The notes beneath the pieces are model-generated. The model was given only the letters and a program-made list of their open reading frames with translations, did no database searches and was not told the origin of the DNA. A program made the translations under genes and the position numbers. Positions 14,028-22,755 of a stretch of DNA of 64,000 bases are shown here, piece by piece. The stretch spans positions 1 through 64,000 of the forward strand of contig NZ_JADNYP010000004.1 in assembly GCF_015680705.1 (NCBI RefSeq), given 5' to 3'. Position 1 is the first letter of the stretch; each line of letters begins with the position of its first letter. Source of the stretch: Pseudomonas fulva (GTDB taxonomy: Bacteria; Pseudomonadota; Gammaproteobacteria; Pseudomonadales; Pseudomonadaceae).

Positions 14028-15104
14028 ATGGCTGATTTACCGATCGATGACCTTAACGTCGCTTCCAATGAGACTTTGATCACGCCTGATCAGCTCAAGA
14101 AGGAAATTCCTCTCAGTGCCAAGGCCTTGCAGACCGTGACTGCCGGCCGCGAAGTGGTCCGCAATATCCTCGACGGCAAGGATCATCGCCTGTTCGTGGT
14201 GGTCGGCCCGTGCTCGATTCACGATATCGAGGCAGCCCACGAATACGCCGACCGCCTCAAGGTACTGGCCGAGGAAGTTTCCGATACCCTGTACCTGGTC
14301 ATGCGCGTGTACTTCGAGAAGCCGCGTACCACCGTGGGCTGGAAAGGCCTGATCAACGATCCGTACCTGGATGACTCCTTCAAGATCCAGGATGGCTTGC
14401 ATATCGGCCGCAAGCTGCTGCTGGACCTGGCCGAAAAGGGCTTGCCCACTGCCACCGAGGCACTGGACCCGATTTCCCCGCAATATCTCCAGGACCTCAT
14501 CAGCTGGTCGGCCATCGGCGCCCGGACCACCGAATCCCAGACGCACCGCGAAATGGCCTCCGGCCTGTCCTCGGCCGTTGGCTTCAAGAATGGCACCGAC
14601 GGTGGCCTGACCGTGGCCATCAATGCCCTGCAATCGGTTTCCAAACCGCACCGGTTCCTGGGCATCAACCAGGAAGGCGGCGTGTCCATCGTCACGACCA
14701 AGGGCAATGCCTATGGTCATGTCGTGCTGCGTGGCGGTAACGGCAAGCCCAACTACGACTCGGTCAGTGTTGCGCTGTGCGAGCAGGACCTGGCCAAGGC
14801 CCGGATCAAGGCGAACATCATGGTCGACTGCAGCCACGCCAACTCCAACAAGGACCCGGCCCTGCAGCCGCTGGTGATGGACAATGTCGCCAACCAGATC
14901 CTCGAAGGCAACCAGTCGATCATCGGACTGATGGTCGAAAGCCATCTCAATTGGGGCTGCCAGGCCATCCCCAAGGATCTGGCGGAGCTGAAGTACGGCG
15001 TATCGATCACCGACGCGTGCATCGACTGGGCCGCTACCGAAAAGGCCCTGCGCAGCATGCAAGCCAAGCTCAGGGACGTCCTGCCCAAGCGTCAGCGGGG
15101 TTGA
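14028..15104 (+). CDS. aroF: 3-deoxy-7-phosphoheptulonate synthase, class I
   Basis: Condenses phosphoenolpyruvate and erythrose 4-phosphate, the first step of the shikimate pathway. The 358-residue class I (AroFGH) protein carries VVGPCSIHD, MRVYFEKPRTT, WSAIGARTTESQ and IMVDCSHANSNKD. The ATG giving MADLPIDDLN was chosen over an upstream in-frame start 13 codons earlier because it fits family length. Which aromatic amino acid inhibits this isoform cannot be read from the sequence, so the symbol is provisional. A hairpin terminator follows. Confidence 0.94.
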   Translation: MADLPIDDLNVASNETLITPDQLKKEIPLSAKALQTVTAGREVVRNILDGKDHRLFVVVGPCSIHDIEAAHEYADRLKVLAEEVSDTLYLVMRVYFEKPRTTVGWKGLINDPYLDDSFKIQDGLHIGRKLLLDLAEKGLPTATEALDPISPQYLQDLISWSAIGARTTESQTHREMASGLSSAVGFKNGTDGGLTVAINALQSVSKPHRFLGINQEGGVSIVTTKGNAYGHVVLRGGNGKPNYDSVSVALCEQDLAKARIKANIMVDCSHANSNKDPALQPLVMDNVANQILEGNQSIIGLMVESHLNWGCQAIPKDLAELKYGVSITDACIDWAATEKALRSMQAKLRDVLPKRQRG

Positions 15105-15117
15105 ACGCTGGAACAGA

Positions 15118-15141
15118 AACGCCGGGCATGGGCCCGGCGTT
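15118..15141. terminator. Hairpin terminator after the DAHP synthase gene
   Basis: A perfect 10-base stem (AACGCCGGGC with its complement at 15132-15141) closes a four-base loop 14 bases after the stop codon. The trailing T-run is short. Confidence 0.65.
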
Positions 15142-15176
15142 GTCGACATGACGCACGAAGCGCGTCCGGGCGTGGC

Positions 15177-15458
15177 TCAGCCCTTGTGCGCCTGGCGCTG
15201 GTGTCGCTCCATGTACCTTTCCACGTACGAGCATGAAGGGATCACGGTATAGCCCATCTGTTCGGCATACTCGAGGGCCTTCTCGGTAAGCGCGGCGGCG
15301 ATTCCGCGTCCGCGCAGGGCATTGGGGACGAAGGTCCGATAGATGTCGAGGGTCTGCTTGCCCAGGTCCATGTAGGTCAGATAGGCCCGATGACCGTCCA
15401 CGCTGGTTTCGAACTGATGACCTGCCTGGTCATGGTGAATGGTCAGCGCTTCGTTCAT
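15177..15458 (-). CDS. Small GNAT-like N-acetyltransferase (YjdJ type)
   Basis: The 93-residue protein matches the small Gcn5-related family typified by YjdJ, with the acetyl-CoA loop FVPNALRGRGIAAALTEKALEYA and the following VIPSCSYVERYM. These minimal GNAT proteins act on unknown substrates. The ATG start has GAGGAG five bases upstream, preferred to the GTG one codon earlier. It is convergent with the DAHP synthase gene and transcribed alone. Confidence 0.85.
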   Translation of the reverse strand: MNEALTIHHDQAGHQFETSVDGHRAYLTYMDLGKQTLDIYRTFVPNALRGRGIAAALTEKALEYAEQMGYTVIPSCSYVERYMERHQRQAHKG

Positions 15459-15841
15459 CACTACTCCTCGCAGGCCCTGCAGGTAGGCCTTGTCTTATCG
15501 ATTGATGCGCCGGCGCAGGGCCCCTACGCCACCTCGATGCCCGTTGGACAGTGGGGAGATGCGATTCGTTCTGCCGAGCGGACGCTTGCAGATAGTAGGC
15601 ACGTATTGCCTGGTTGCTCAAGCTGGAGTTTGAAAAAATACCGCAACATTTGCTACCCGGCGAAGGGGAAAAGGACTCGGCAAGTGCGTCCACCGTTAAT
15701 GCCCGAGACGAATGACGACACTTGGAGTCACTTTTGGTTCCGCAAAAAGTTCAATTGCTAGTGGCAGACAACAGGCAGAGTGCAAAAAGCCTAGTGTCTT
15801 CGTTACAGCACCGCCAGGCGCGGCGTGCAGCAACATTTTTT
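15459..15841. other. Gene-free spacer before oprI
   Basis: About 380 bases between the acetyltransferase start and the oprI promoter contain no open frame with family-like sequence or a ribosome-binding site. The right part is noticeably more AT-rich than the surroundings, as expected for the upstream region of a very highly expressed gene. I see no clear small-RNA structure. Confidence 0.5.
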
Positions 15842-15870
15842 TTGCAGTTCTTGCGCTCAGTCAGTTTACT
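15842..15870 (+). promoter_or_regulatory. Candidate promoter of oprI
   Basis: TTGCAG (15842-15847) and TTTACT (15865-15870) are 17 bases apart and lie just after an AT-rich stretch with a run of eight T. This would give a leader of about 85 bases before the oprI start. Assignment rests on weak box matches. Confidence 0.35.
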
Positions 15871-15960
15871 TACTACAAGTAATGAGTACTATGTACAGCG
15901 GCCAGTTTCTTTTCCGAAGAGATGGCTACTTAAATGGAAATTCCTTTAAAGGGGAACACG

Positions 15961-16215
15961 ATGAACAACGTTCTGAAATTCTCTGCTCTGGCTCTGGCCG
16001 CCGTTCTGGCTACCGGTTGCAGCAGCAGCGCATCCAAGGAAAGCGAAGCCCGTCTGACTGCTACCGAAGACGCAGCAGCTCGCGCACAAGCCCGTGCCGA
16101 TGAAGCCTATCGCAAGGCTGATGACGCCATGGCTGCCGCCCAGAAGGCACAGCAGACCGCTGACGAAGCCAACGAGCGCGCCCTGCGCATGCTGGACAAA
16201 GCCAGCCGCAAGTAA
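15961..16215 (+). CDS. oprI: Major outer membrane lipoprotein OprI (Lpp-like)
   Basis: The 84-residue precursor has a lipoprotein signal peptide with lipobox LATGCSSS (lipidated Cys20), followed by an alanine-rich heptad-repeat helix that forms a trimeric coiled coil. It ends in Arg-Lys, and the terminal lysine is the position through which Lpp-type proteins are linked to peptidoglycan. A strong AAGGGGAA ribosome-binding site precedes the ATG. A clear terminator follows. The convergent gene downstream is an L,D-transpeptidase of the class that makes this linkage. Confidence 0.96.
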   Translation: MNNVLKFSALALAAVLATGCSSSASKESEARLTATEDAAARAQARADEAYRKADDAMAAAQKAQQTADEANERALRMLDKASRK

Positions 16216-16236
16216 TAGTCCATACGGATTGTTAGG

Positions 16237-16265
16237 GCCGGCCCCTTCGTGGGTCGGCTTTTTTA
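16237..16265 (+). terminator. Rho-independent terminator of oprI
   Basis: GCCGGCCC (16237-16244) pairs with GGGTCGGC (16251-16258, one G-T pair) around a six-base loop and is followed by a run of six T. Confidence 0.85.
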
Positions 16266-16345
16266 TGGTTCTTCACGGATTGCCGTGAGTGCGCCCACGG
16301 CGAGCGATAGCGCATAGCCATTACTACGCGCCATGCAAGACACTA

Positions 16346-17323
16346 CTAGCGAAGTTCTTCGGGAATACTGGAAACCATCGGTGCGCCCGCCGACCCCGCG
16401 ACCGGCTCGGCGATTTCGACCGGCATGCCATCTTCGGCGGCGATGACATCCCGCAGCATGTCCCAGTTCATTCTTACATTGTTGGCCAAGTCTTCGCGCT
16501 TTAGCAGGGTATTGATCAGCGCGGTGTGCTTGTCGACCACCGAAGGATCGCCATGATCATCCAACGGCGTATGCGCCTCGAGATAGACCTTGCCAGCGCT
16601 GACACCGAACTTGTAGGGCTCGTTGATGATGCGCACGGGCGTCCCCACCGGGACCATCTGCGAGAGTTCCAGCACATTGTTGTTGAACATGCGGAAGCAG
16701 CCATGGCTGGTGCGCATGCCGATGCCGAATTTCTTGTTCGAACCATGAATCAGGTAGCCAGGCAGGCCAAGCGTGAACTTGAACGGCCCCAGCGGATTAT
16801 CCGGTCCGGCAGGCACGACGGCAGGCAGGACGTCCCCATCGGCGGCATGCTCGGCACGGATCGATGCTGGCGGGGTCCAGGTCGGATTGGCAGTCTTGGC
16901 GATGATCTTGGTATTGGCGATCGGCGAACCCCAGCCTTCCCGGCCGATACCCAGCGGATAGGTATGCACCACCGCCTCACCCTTCGGGTAGTAGTACATG
17001 CGGTATTCGGCCAGGTTGATGACGATGCCTTCGCGCGGTCCCGGCGGCAGGATGAAGCGCGTCGGCAGGACGATCTCGGTGCCTTCGCCCGGCAACCACG
17101 GATCGACGCCCGGGTTGGCGGCAATCATCTCCAGGTAGCCAAGGTCGTTGGCCGTGCCGATGTCGGCGAAAGTGTCTTCGTAGCGGGCCTTGATCACTTG
17201 CACCTGCCCGACCACGTCCTCGCCTGGAGGCGGCAAAGGCAGCTCCAGCGCGGCAGCAGGACCTGCGGCCAACAGAACAGCCAGGGACAGGCTTCGGGTG
17301 ACGGCGGGAAAGTGCTGCAACAT
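16346..17323 (-). CDS. L,D-transpeptidase (YkuD family) with LysM-like N-terminus
   Basis: This 325-residue exported enzyme has a signal peptide (residues 1-25, ending AAA), a LysM-like peptidoglycan-binding segment (about 40-90) and a YkuD catalytic domain with HGSN and the active-site SHGCFRM, cysteine included. Enzymes of this ErfK/YbiS/YcfS type form 3-3 crosslinks or attach Lpp to peptidoglycan. It lies convergent to oprI across one terminator, which makes OprI attachment the most likely job; this is inferred. The ATG giving MLQHFPAV was chosen because it starts the signal peptide and has GAAGGA upstream. Confidence 0.92.
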   Translation of the reverse strand: MLQHFPAVTRSLSLAVLLAAGPAAALELPLPPPGEDVVGQVQVIKARYEDTFADIGTANDLGYLEMIAANPGVDPWLPGEGTEIVLPTRFILPPGPREGIVINLAEYRMYYYPKGEAVVHTYPLGIGREGWGSPIANTKIIAKTANPTWTPPASIRAEHAADGDVLPAVVPAGPDNPLGPFKFTLGLPGYLIHGSNKKFGIGMRTSHGCFRMFNNNVLELSQMVPVGTPVRIINEPYKFGVSAGKVYLEAHTPLDDHGDPSVVDKHTALINTLLKREDLANNVRMNWDMLRDVIAAEDGMPVEIAEPVAGSAGAPMVSSIPEELR

Positions 17324-17432
17324 CTGGTAAATCCTTCGAAATGGGAAAAGCAAGGGACAGAAATTCTACACCGCGGCCTGACGTAGCGGGAGCGATCGGC
17401 GAACCATTAGGGTTTCAGATGATGAAAGGCCT

Positions 17433-17744
17433 TCAGAGTTCCGGCCATACCGGCCGTGTACCACGGCGCTGGGCGTCGAGAATGGCACGACACAGCGGGC
17501 AAAGGCGCTCGTCACGCTGGATAGCCGACGGCACGGCCGACCAGCGCGGCTGTGCTGGGAGCAGGCTGCCACATAACGTACGATCGGCCGGAGCACCAAG
17601 CTCCAGCTGACGAGCGATCAGATGCAGGCGACTTTCCTGGCAGGCGAACAGGTCGAGCTGTTCGTCGGGCTCGATCAGTTGATAGGCGTACAGGGACCAG
17701 GCGGGGCGCGGCATCGAGGGGTTCCAGATCGGGGGGCGCAACAT
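17433..17744 (-). CDS. Conserved hypothetical protein
   Basis: I do not recognise a named family in this 103-residue protein. It is rich in leucine and arginine, has no signal peptide or membrane segment, and contains a CPLC pair near residue 83 that might bind metal together with other cysteines. It starts with a clean ATG 28 bases downstream of tesA on the same strand. The stable position between tesA and the L,D-transpeptidase gene in related genomes, from memory, suggests a real gene. Function unknown. Confidence 0.6.
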   Translation of the reverse strand: MLRPPIWNPSMPRPAWSLYAYQLIEPDEQLDLFACQESRLHLIARQLELGAPADRTLCGSLLPAQPRWSAVPSAIQRDERLCPLCRAILDAQRRGTRPVWPEL

Positions 17745-17772
17745 TAGCTGAAACCCGCAGCCGATAAAAGCG

Positions 17773-18378
17773 TCACAACAACGGTTTTATCGCAGGCCAG
17801 GCATTTTCCAACAGACGTGGTTGGGCGCCCTGGGCCGGGTGGATGCCATCAGCCTGCATGAGTTCGGGCACCCCGCCCACGCCTTCTAGGAAGAACGGCA
17901 CCAGGGGCACTGATTTTTCGCTTGCCAGCCGTTCATAGACCTGCGCGAAAGCCGTGGTGTAGCGCACCCCATAGTTCGGCGGCAGGCGCATGCCGAGCAA
18001 CACGACCTTCGCACCCGAGGCGCGAGACGCGTCGATCATCGAAGCAAGATTTTGTTGCAATTGCTCGGGCGGCTGCCCGCGCAAGCCATCGTTGCCGCCC
18101 AGCTCGAGCACCACCAGGTCCGGCTTGTACTGCTCGAGCAGCCCCGCAAGCCTGGCCTGGCCGCCAGCGCTGGTATCGCCACTGATCGAGGCGTTGACCA
18201 CCTGATCATCGAACCCTTCGGCCTCCAAGCGCTCCTGCAGCAGTGAAACCCAGCCCTGACGGGTATCCAGGCCAAATCCGGCGCTGATACTATCGCCGAC
18301 GACCAGCAGCGTGCCCGCCGCCGCGCTCTGGGCCAGGCACCACATGGCCAGACCGGCACCCAACCATCCCATTCGCAT
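17773..18378 (-). CDS. tesA: Periplasmic arylesterase / acyl-CoA thioesterase I
   Basis: A 201-residue SGNH hydrolase with a signal peptide (residues 1-21) and the family blocks GDSISAGFG (catalytic Ser), GGNDGLRG and DGIHPAQGA (catalytic Asp and His). It hydrolyses long-chain acyl esters and thioesters in the periplasm. The second ATG was chosen because GGAG lies six bases upstream, formed by an earlier ATGGAG. The gene is divergent from the ABC transporter ATPase gene; the two start codons are only ten bases apart, as in the tesA-ybbA arrangement of E. coli. Confidence 0.93.
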   Translation of the reverse strand: MRMGWLGAGLAMWCLAQSAAAGTLLVVGDSISAGFGLDTRQGWVSLLQERLEAEGFDDQVVNASISGDTSAGGQARLAGLLEQYKPDLVVLELGGNDGLRGQPPEQLQQNLASMIDASRASGAKVVLLGMRLPPNYGVRYTTAFAQVYERLASEKSVPLVPFFLEGVGGVPELMQADGIHPAQGAQPRLLENAWPAIKPLL

Positions 18379-18388
18379 TGGATTCTCC

Positions 18389-19072
18389 ATGGTTCCCAGT
18401 ATTCTCGTTGCGCAGAACCTTAGCAAAGTGGTCCCTAGCGCGGAAGGCGACCTCACGATCCTGCATTCGTTGTCCCTGAGCCTTGCCACAGGCGACAGCC
18501 TGGCCATTGTCGGCGCTTCCGGCTCGGGCAAGTCCACGCTGCTGGGCCTGCTCGCCGGCCTCGATCGACCGACCGGAGGCAACGTGATCCTGGCCGGGCA
18601 GGATCTGGGAACGCTCGACGAAGACCAGCGCGCCAGGGTGCGGGCCGAGCATGTCGGCTTCGTGTTCCAGTCGTTCCAGCTGCTGGACAGCCTTGATGCC
18701 CTGGAGAACGTCATGCTGCCGATGGAATTGGAAGGCCGACGCGATGCGCGCGAGCAGGCCCGCCAGTTGCTCGAGCGGGTCGGCCTGGGCCGGCGCCTGA
18801 GCCACTCGCCGCGCCAGCTCTCCGGCGGTGAACAGCAACGCGTGGCCATTGCCAGGGCCTTTGCCGCGAAGCCGGCCGTGCTGTTCGCCGACGAGCCGAC
18901 CGGCAACCTCGACAGCCAGACCGGCGAACGCATCAGCGACCTGCTGTTCGAACTCAACAAAGAACGTGGCACCACCTTGGTGCTGGTCACTCACGACGAA
19001 CGCCTGGCCCATCGCTGCCGTCGCCAGATAAGACTGGATGCCGGCCGCCTGGTCACGCCGCTGGAGGCCTGA
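18389..19072 (+). CDS. ybbA: ABC transporter ATP-binding protein (YbbA type)
   Basis: This 227-residue ATPase has Walker [10 protein letters not shown], signature [14 protein letters not shown], Walker [12 protein letters not shown] and the switch histidine in VTHD. It belongs to the LolD/MacB-like group that works with FtsX-type permeases. It overlaps the downstream permease gene by one base, so the two form a transporter. Substrate is not established; neighbouring tesA hints at lipid or lipoprotein handling but that is inference. Confidence 0.92.
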   Translation: MVPSILVAQNLSKVVPSAEGDLTILHSLSLSLATGDSLAIVGASGSGKSTLLGLLAGLDRPTGGNVILAGQDLGTLDEDQRARVRAEHVGFVFQSFQLLDSLDALENVMLPMELEGRRDAREQARQLLERVGLGRRLSHSPRQLSGGEQQRVAIARAFAAKPAVLFADEPTGNLDSQTGERISDLLFELNKERGTTLVLVTHDERLAHRCRRQIRLDAGRLVTPLEA

Positions 19073-21579
19073 TGAACCGCATGCCCCTGCACCGCCTGTG
19101 CAGCCTCGCGCTGCGCCAGTCGATGCGCGATGCCCGCGCCGGCGAAGTGCGAGTGCTGTTCTTCGCGCTGCTGGTCGCGGTCGCCGCCAGCACTGCGATC
19201 GGCTACTTCGGCGCCCGTCTCAATGGCGCCATGCAGTTGCGTGCTACCGAATTCCTAGGTGCCGACCTGGTCCTGCAGGGAACCTCGCCGGCCACCGTCG
19301 AGCAGATCGAAAGCGGAACCCGGCTAGGGCTGCGGCATGCTCGCGTGGTGGAATTTTCCAGCGTGGTGGCTACCGACCAGGGCATCCAGCTGTCCAGCAT
19401 CAAGGCCGCTGACCAGGCTTATCCGTTGCGCGGCGAGGTTCGCAGCGCAACGCAGCCGTATGCGGCAGAAACGCCCGGCGGCGGGCCGGCGCCGGGCGAA
19501 GCCTGGGTCGAAAGTCGATTGCTGGCGAGCCTGGGGCTGGCAATCGGCGATCGCATCGAGGTCGGCATGAAGAGCCTGCGCCTGAGCAGGGTGCTGACAT
19601 ACGAGCCGGATCGCGCCGGCAATTTCTACAGCCTCACGCCGCGGGTACTGATCAACCTCGAGGATCTGGACGCCACCGGGGTCATCCAGCCTGGCAGCCG
19701 TGTCACCTACCGCGACCTTTGGCGAGGCGAAAGCGCGCGGCTGAGCCAATACCGCGAAGCGGTCGAGCCGCAACTGGGCGCCAACCAGCGGCTGCGCGAC
19801 ACTCGCGATGGCAACCGGCAGATCGGCGGTGCGCTGGGCAAGGCCGAACGCTACCTGAACATGGCCAGCCTGGTGGCCGTGCTGCTCGCTGGCGTGGCCG
19901 TGGCCCTGGCGGCCAGCCGCTACGCAGCCAGACGCCTGGACGCCAGCGCCCTGCTGCGCTGCCTGGGCCTGTCCCGCCATGAGGCGCTGGGGCTGTTCTG
20001 CCTGCAACTGGCGATGCTCGGCGCGCTGGCAGCAATGGCTGGCGCACTGCTCGGCTGGCTGGCCCAGCTCGGGCTGTTTCGTCTGCTGCACGGCCTGCTG
20101 CCGACCGTGGTGCCGGCTGGCGGCATCGCTCCGGCACTGGCCGGTATCGGCACCGGCCTGGTCGCGCTGGCCGGTTTTGCCTTGCCGCCCCTGGCCGCGC
20201 TGGGCCGGGTACCTCCGCTGCGCGTGCTGCGCCGTGACCTGTTGCCGGTGCCGCCCAGCAGTTGGCTAGTGTATGGCGCTGCGCTGCTGGCTCTGGGGCT
20301 GATCATGTGGCGTCTGAGCCTGGACCTGCTGCTGACGTTCGTCCTGCTCGGCGGCGGGCTGGCCGTCGCGCTGGTGCTGGGCGGCCTGCTGCTGCTCGGC
20401 CTGCGCGGCTTGCGTCGCGTGATGGGCGCTGCGCCATTGGCGTGGCGCCTGGGCCTTGGTCAGTTGTTGCGCCACCCGCTGGCGGCGGCGGGTCAGGCGC
20501 TGGCCTTTGGCTTGATCCTGATGGCCATGGCCCTGGTGGCGCTGCTGCGCGGCGAGCTACTGGACAACTGGCAGGCGCAGCTGCCGGCGGATGCACCGAA
20601 CCATTTTGCGCTGAATATCCTGCCGGATGATCGCGAGCCCTTCGCCAGGCACCTGTCCCGGATCAATGCCAGTTCCGCGCCACTTTACCCGGTGGTGCCT
20701 GGACGGTTGGTGGCAATCAACCAGCAACCGGTGCGAGAACTAGTGAGCAAGGAGTCAACCGCGGAGCGTGCAGTGCAACGCGACTTGAGCCTGACCTGGG
20801 CCGCCGAGCTGCCCGAAGGCAACGCGCTGAGCGCCGGCCGATGGTGGCAGGCCATGCCGGCCGCACCAAGCCTGCCGGGCGTCTCGGTCGAGGCCGAACT
20901 CGCCGCCAGCCTGTCGCTCAAGCTCGGTGACGTGCTGACCTTCGATATCGGCGGCGCGCATCGCCAGGCCAGGGTCAGCAGCCTGCGCACGGTCCATTGG
21001 GACAGCTTCCAGCCAAACTTCTACATGATCTTCCAGCCGAACACCTTGCAAGGCTTGCCGGCCACCTACCTGACCAGCTTCCATCTGGCGCCTGGCCATG
21101 ACGCCGATCTCGTGGCGCTGTCGCGGGCTTTTCCAGCGGTGACCATTCTCCAGGTCGACGCATTGCTCGAACAACTGCGCAGCATCCTTGCACAGGTGAC
21201 CATGGCCGTGGAGTATGTGCTGCTGTTCGTCCTGGCCGCCGGCCTTGCAGTGCTGTTCGCCGGTTTGCAGGCCACCCTCGACGAGCGCATACGCCAAGGC
21301 GCCTTGCTGCGGGCGCTGGGTGCAGGACGCGCGCTGCTGGTCAAGTCCCGGCGGATCGAGTTCGGCCTGCTAGGCGCGCTGAGCGGCCTGCTCGCCGCGC
21401 TGGGCTGCGAGCTGATTACCCTGGTGCTGTATCGCCATGCATTCGATTTGCAGTGGGCGCCACACCCTTGGCTTGCGCTGTTACCGGTGCTGGGTGCCGT
21501 TCTGGTGGGCGGCGCTGGTGTGCAGGGCACGCGGCGCGCGCTCAATGCCAGCCCCTTGACGGTGCTGCGAGAGGGGTAG
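19072..21579 (+). CDS. ybbP: FtsX-like ABC permease (YbbP type)
   Basis: An 835-residue integral membrane protein with a large periplasmic domain after the first helix (near residue 30), a central group of hydrophobic helices (about 260-490) and a C-terminal FtsX domain with three more. The duplicated FtsX organisation is that of YbbP-type permeases partnered with YbbA. Its start overlaps the ATPase stop as TGATG. It probably moves or extracts a hydrophobic substrate through mechanical coupling rather than classical import. The actual substrate is unknown. Confidence 0.9.
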   Translation: MNRMPLHRLCSLALRQSMRDARAGEVRVLFFALLVAVAASTAIGYFGARLNGAMQLRATEFLGADLVLQGTSPATVEQIESGTRLGLRHARVVEFSSVVATDQGIQLSSIKAADQAYPLRGEVRSATQPYAAETPGGGPAPGEAWVESRLLASLGLAIGDRIEVGMKSLRLSRVLTYEPDRAGNFYSLTPRVLINLEDLDATGVIQPGSRVTYRDLWRGESARLSQYREAVEPQLGANQRLRDTRDGNRQIGGALGKAERYLNMASLVAVLLAGVAVALAASRYAARRLDASALLRCLGLSRHEALGLFCLQLAMLGALAAMAGALLGWLAQLGLFRLLHGLLPTVVPAGGIAPALAGIGTGLVALAGFALPPLAALGRVPPLRVLRRDLLPVPPSSWLVYGAALLALGLIMWRLSLDLLLTFVLLGGGLAVALVLGGLLLLGLRGLRRVMGAAPLAWRLGLGQLLRHPLAAAGQALAFGLILMAMALVALLRGELLDNWQAQLPADAPNHFALNILPDDREPFARHLSRINASSAPLYPVVPGRLVAINQQPVRELVSKESTAERAVQRDLSLTWAAELPEGNALSAGRWWQAMPAAPSLPGVSVEAELAASLSLKLGDVLTFDIGGAHRQARVSSLRTVHWDSFQPNFYMIFQPNTLQGLPATYLTSFHLAPGHDADLVALSRAFPAVTILQVDALLEQLRSILAQVTMAVEYVLLFVLAAGLAVLFAGLQATLDERIRQGALLRALGAGRALLVKSRRIEFGLLGALSGLLAALGCELITLVLYRHAFDLQWAPHPWLALLPVLGAVLVGGAGVQGTRRALNASPLTVLREG

Positions 21580-21684
21580 CATGACCGGGGCTGAGCCGAG
21601 ATCTTTGCGTCACCGCGCAAATGTCGGTGACAATCCAGCGCCCATGCATCGCTGCCGGCGACGAGCGGCCCCGGGATGAACCGG

Positions 21685-22167
21685 TTACGCCTCGGCCTGT
21701 TCGTACCAGATGCGCTTCACGTACCAGACGGCTTGGCCGGATGGTGTCTGCACCACCACCTCATCGCCCTCGCCTTTTTTCAACAAGGCGCGGGCCATGG
21801 GTGAGTCGATCGAAATGTAGTCGTTGCGCCCGTGAATCTCGTCATAGCCGACAATCCTGAATGCCAGCGTCTGTTCGGCATCGTTGTCGATCTCGACCCA
21901 GGCACCAAAGAAGACCCTGCCCTCCTGCTCGGGCGCATAGGCCACGACCCTGACGTCTTCGAGCCGCTTGCGCAAGTAGCGAACTCGACGGTCGATCTCG
22001 CGCAGCAGCTTCTTGTTGTACTGGTAGTCGGCATTTTCGCTGCGATCGCCCAGGGAGGCCGCCCAGGCGACCTTCTGCGTGATCTCTGGGCGGTAGACCC
22101 GCCACAGGTGATCCAGCTCCTGCTTGAGCGCCTGGTGTCCGGCAGTGGTGATGATGTTGGTGCTCAA
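21685..22167 (-). CDS. greB: Transcript cleavage factor GreB
   Basis: GreB rescues backtracked RNA polymerase by stimulating RNA cleavage. The 160-residue protein has the N-terminal coiled coil with GDRSENADYQYNKKLLREIDRR, in which the tip acidic residues D and E insert into the polymerase channel, and a C-terminal FKBP-like domain. The wording YQYNKK and the basic patch favour GreB over GreA. It is convergent with the ABC permease gene. Confidence 0.94.
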   Translation of the reverse strand: MSTNIITTAGHQALKQELDHLWRVYRPEITQKVAWAASLGDRSENADYQYNKKLLREIDRRVRYLRKRLEDVRVVAYAPEQEGRVFFGAWVEIDNDAEQTLAFRIVGYDEIHGRNDYISIDSPMARALLKKGEGDEVVVQTPSGQAVWYVKRIWYEQAEA

Positions 22168-22254
22168 GCCGCAGTCTCCTTCATGACGTCACGACAGGCG
22201 CCCATGCGCCTGCCACGCACGCCGAGCATTATGATGAAAAGCCCCGTTCTTGCG

Positions 22255-22563
22255 TCAACCGCGGGTGATCAAGCCCTGGCGGGCGACCCGGATCAATTCG
22301 CCGATCGTCTCGGCCGCGGCATCCCGACTGGGGGACTGGATCACCGCCAGATCGAAATGATCGTCGCGATATCGAGCCAGGCTTGCGGTGGCTTCGACGA
22401 ATTGGACCAGGAATGCACGTGCCTGCCCCTTGCGCCGCGACAGACCGTCGAGATGACGCAGCAGGCTGGGCTGGTGACGACCGCCAAGCAGGATGCATGG
22501 CGTGTGGGTGGCCTGGGTGGCAGGCAGTGGGGTCAGGCAGACACTGGTGCGCGGACAGCTCAT
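22255..22563 (-). CDS. Conserved hypothetical protein
   Basis: The 102-residue protein is not assigned to a family I can name. It starts MSCPRTSVCLTPLPATQ, has a middle segment LARYRDDHFDLAVIQSPSRD and no membrane helix. The start is supported by GAAGAGAA nine bases upstream of the ATG. It lies alone upstream of greB on the same strand, 87 bases before it. Coding statistics look typical for the genome, but the call rests mainly on start context and position. Confidence 0.55.
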   Translation of the reverse strand: MSCPRTSVCLTPLPATQATHTPCILLGGRHQPSLLRHLDGLSRRKGQARAFLVQFVEATASLARYRDDHFDLAVIQSPSRDAAAETIGELIRVARQGLITRG

Positions 22564-22755
22564 GATGTTCTCTTCGCCTCGCAGATCCCGCTGGGCAGCG
22601 GTGGGAGGCGTCACCGAACCAGCGCTTTAGCGGAATTTCGGACGACATGACGAGGCGTCCCGCGCCCCGCAAGTAGCTGTTTAAATCGGCGCGAACTCCA
22701 TGCTAGAGCGACAAGCGGCAGTTTACAAGCGTCAAAGGCAAGCAACTGCAAGCGG

